DNA of 64,000 nucleotides from assembly GCF_024585265.1 (NCBI RefSeq), contig NZ_CP036533.1, positions 7,015,001-7,079,000 of the forward strand, given 5' to 3'. The translations under genes and the position numbers were made by a program. Below are positions 63,832-64,000 of the stretch, piece by piece (position 1 is the stretch's first letter; each line of letters opens with the position of its first letter). Origin of the DNA: Bradyrhizobium sp. WBAH42. GTDB lineage: Bacteria > Pseudomonadota > Alphaproteobacteria > Rhizobiales > Xanthobacteraceae. The notes under the pieces are model-generated. The model was not told the origin of the DNA, searched no databases, and saw nothing but the letters and a program-made list of their open reading frames with translations.

Positions 63832-64000
63832 AGTCGTATCACACCATCGGTTCAGAACGAGCTCTCTGGGAATATTGATCGAGCGCTAACATCGTGAGAC
63901 ATTTAGAATGGACAAGCGAGCACCCTGTCCCGTGCCTGCTCGGAGTTATCCTGTGCGCGACTGCCTGGCCACTGCAACAAAATCTGACGGTCCGACCAAC

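Overview
The window looks like an accessory region of an alphaproteobacterium of the Rhizobiales, most likely Bradyrhizobium or a close relative. The base composition is GC-rich. The conjugative backbone families (RepA, DUF2840, TraF, DUF736, DUF2493, strawberry-notch, ParB, ArdC) and the small NHEJ-linked genes are typical of integrative elements in that group. This assignment is inference from family content; no rRNA or core housekeeping gene is present to prove it.

Layout. (1) 1-4.9 kb: the transfer and replication end of an ICE or plasmid-like element: lytic transglycosylase, TraF peptidase, DUF2840, a parA remnant, iteron-like repeats, RepA, an AlpA-type HTH protein, DUF2285 proteins and a divergent XRE regulator. 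(2) 5.2-9.6 kb: a cargo module with a ubiquitin-like protein, an E2-like protein and an E1-JAB fusion. A papain-like cysteine peptidase gene converges on it and a divergent XRE regulator flanks it. (3) 9.8-21.3 kb: maintenance genes: DUF736, a membrane protein, a DUF2493 protein, a Toprim primase, a strawberry-notch helicase/methylase, ParB and ArdC. Several have related leader sequences. (4) 21.4-28.9 kb: intergenic repeats, small basic proteins, two ATP-dependent DNA ligases, RNase HII and a truncated Ku, i.e. an NHEJ-like cluster. (5) 29.1-44.1 kb: a probable defence island: Vsr, a nuclease-STAND-HEAT protein, a PLD nuclease, a pseudokinase-SF1 helicase, a restriction-endonuclease-like protein, and a small protein paired with an SMC/Rad50-like ATPase. 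(6) 44.5-46.3 kb: 3' fragments of tRNA-Glu and tRNA-Lys genes, repeated arm-type sites and a tyrosine integrase; this is an element boundary. (7) 46.4-55.3 kb: a sulfur-type operon (LLM monooxygenase, OsmC, SsuA/B and a truncated SsuC), then a tyrosinase-like copper protein, a PLP decarboxylase and a DUF885 hydrolase. (8) 55.4-62.2 kb: a mobile-element graveyard: an AraC remnant, an integrase remnant, two IS3 copies, and an IS110 transposase interrupted by a group II intron. (9) 62.5-63.8 kb: a class III aminotransferase.

At least nine genes are disrupted by what look like one- or two-base indels, mostly in short homopolymers. Many of the 'pseudogenes' below may therefore be sequencing artefacts, or the region may really be decaying. 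The sequence alone does not separate the two. The strongest candidates for new biology are the Ubl/E2/E1-JAB cassette paired with a papain-like peptidase, and the pseudokinase-helicase/PLD/STAND row next to the nuclease/SMC divergon.
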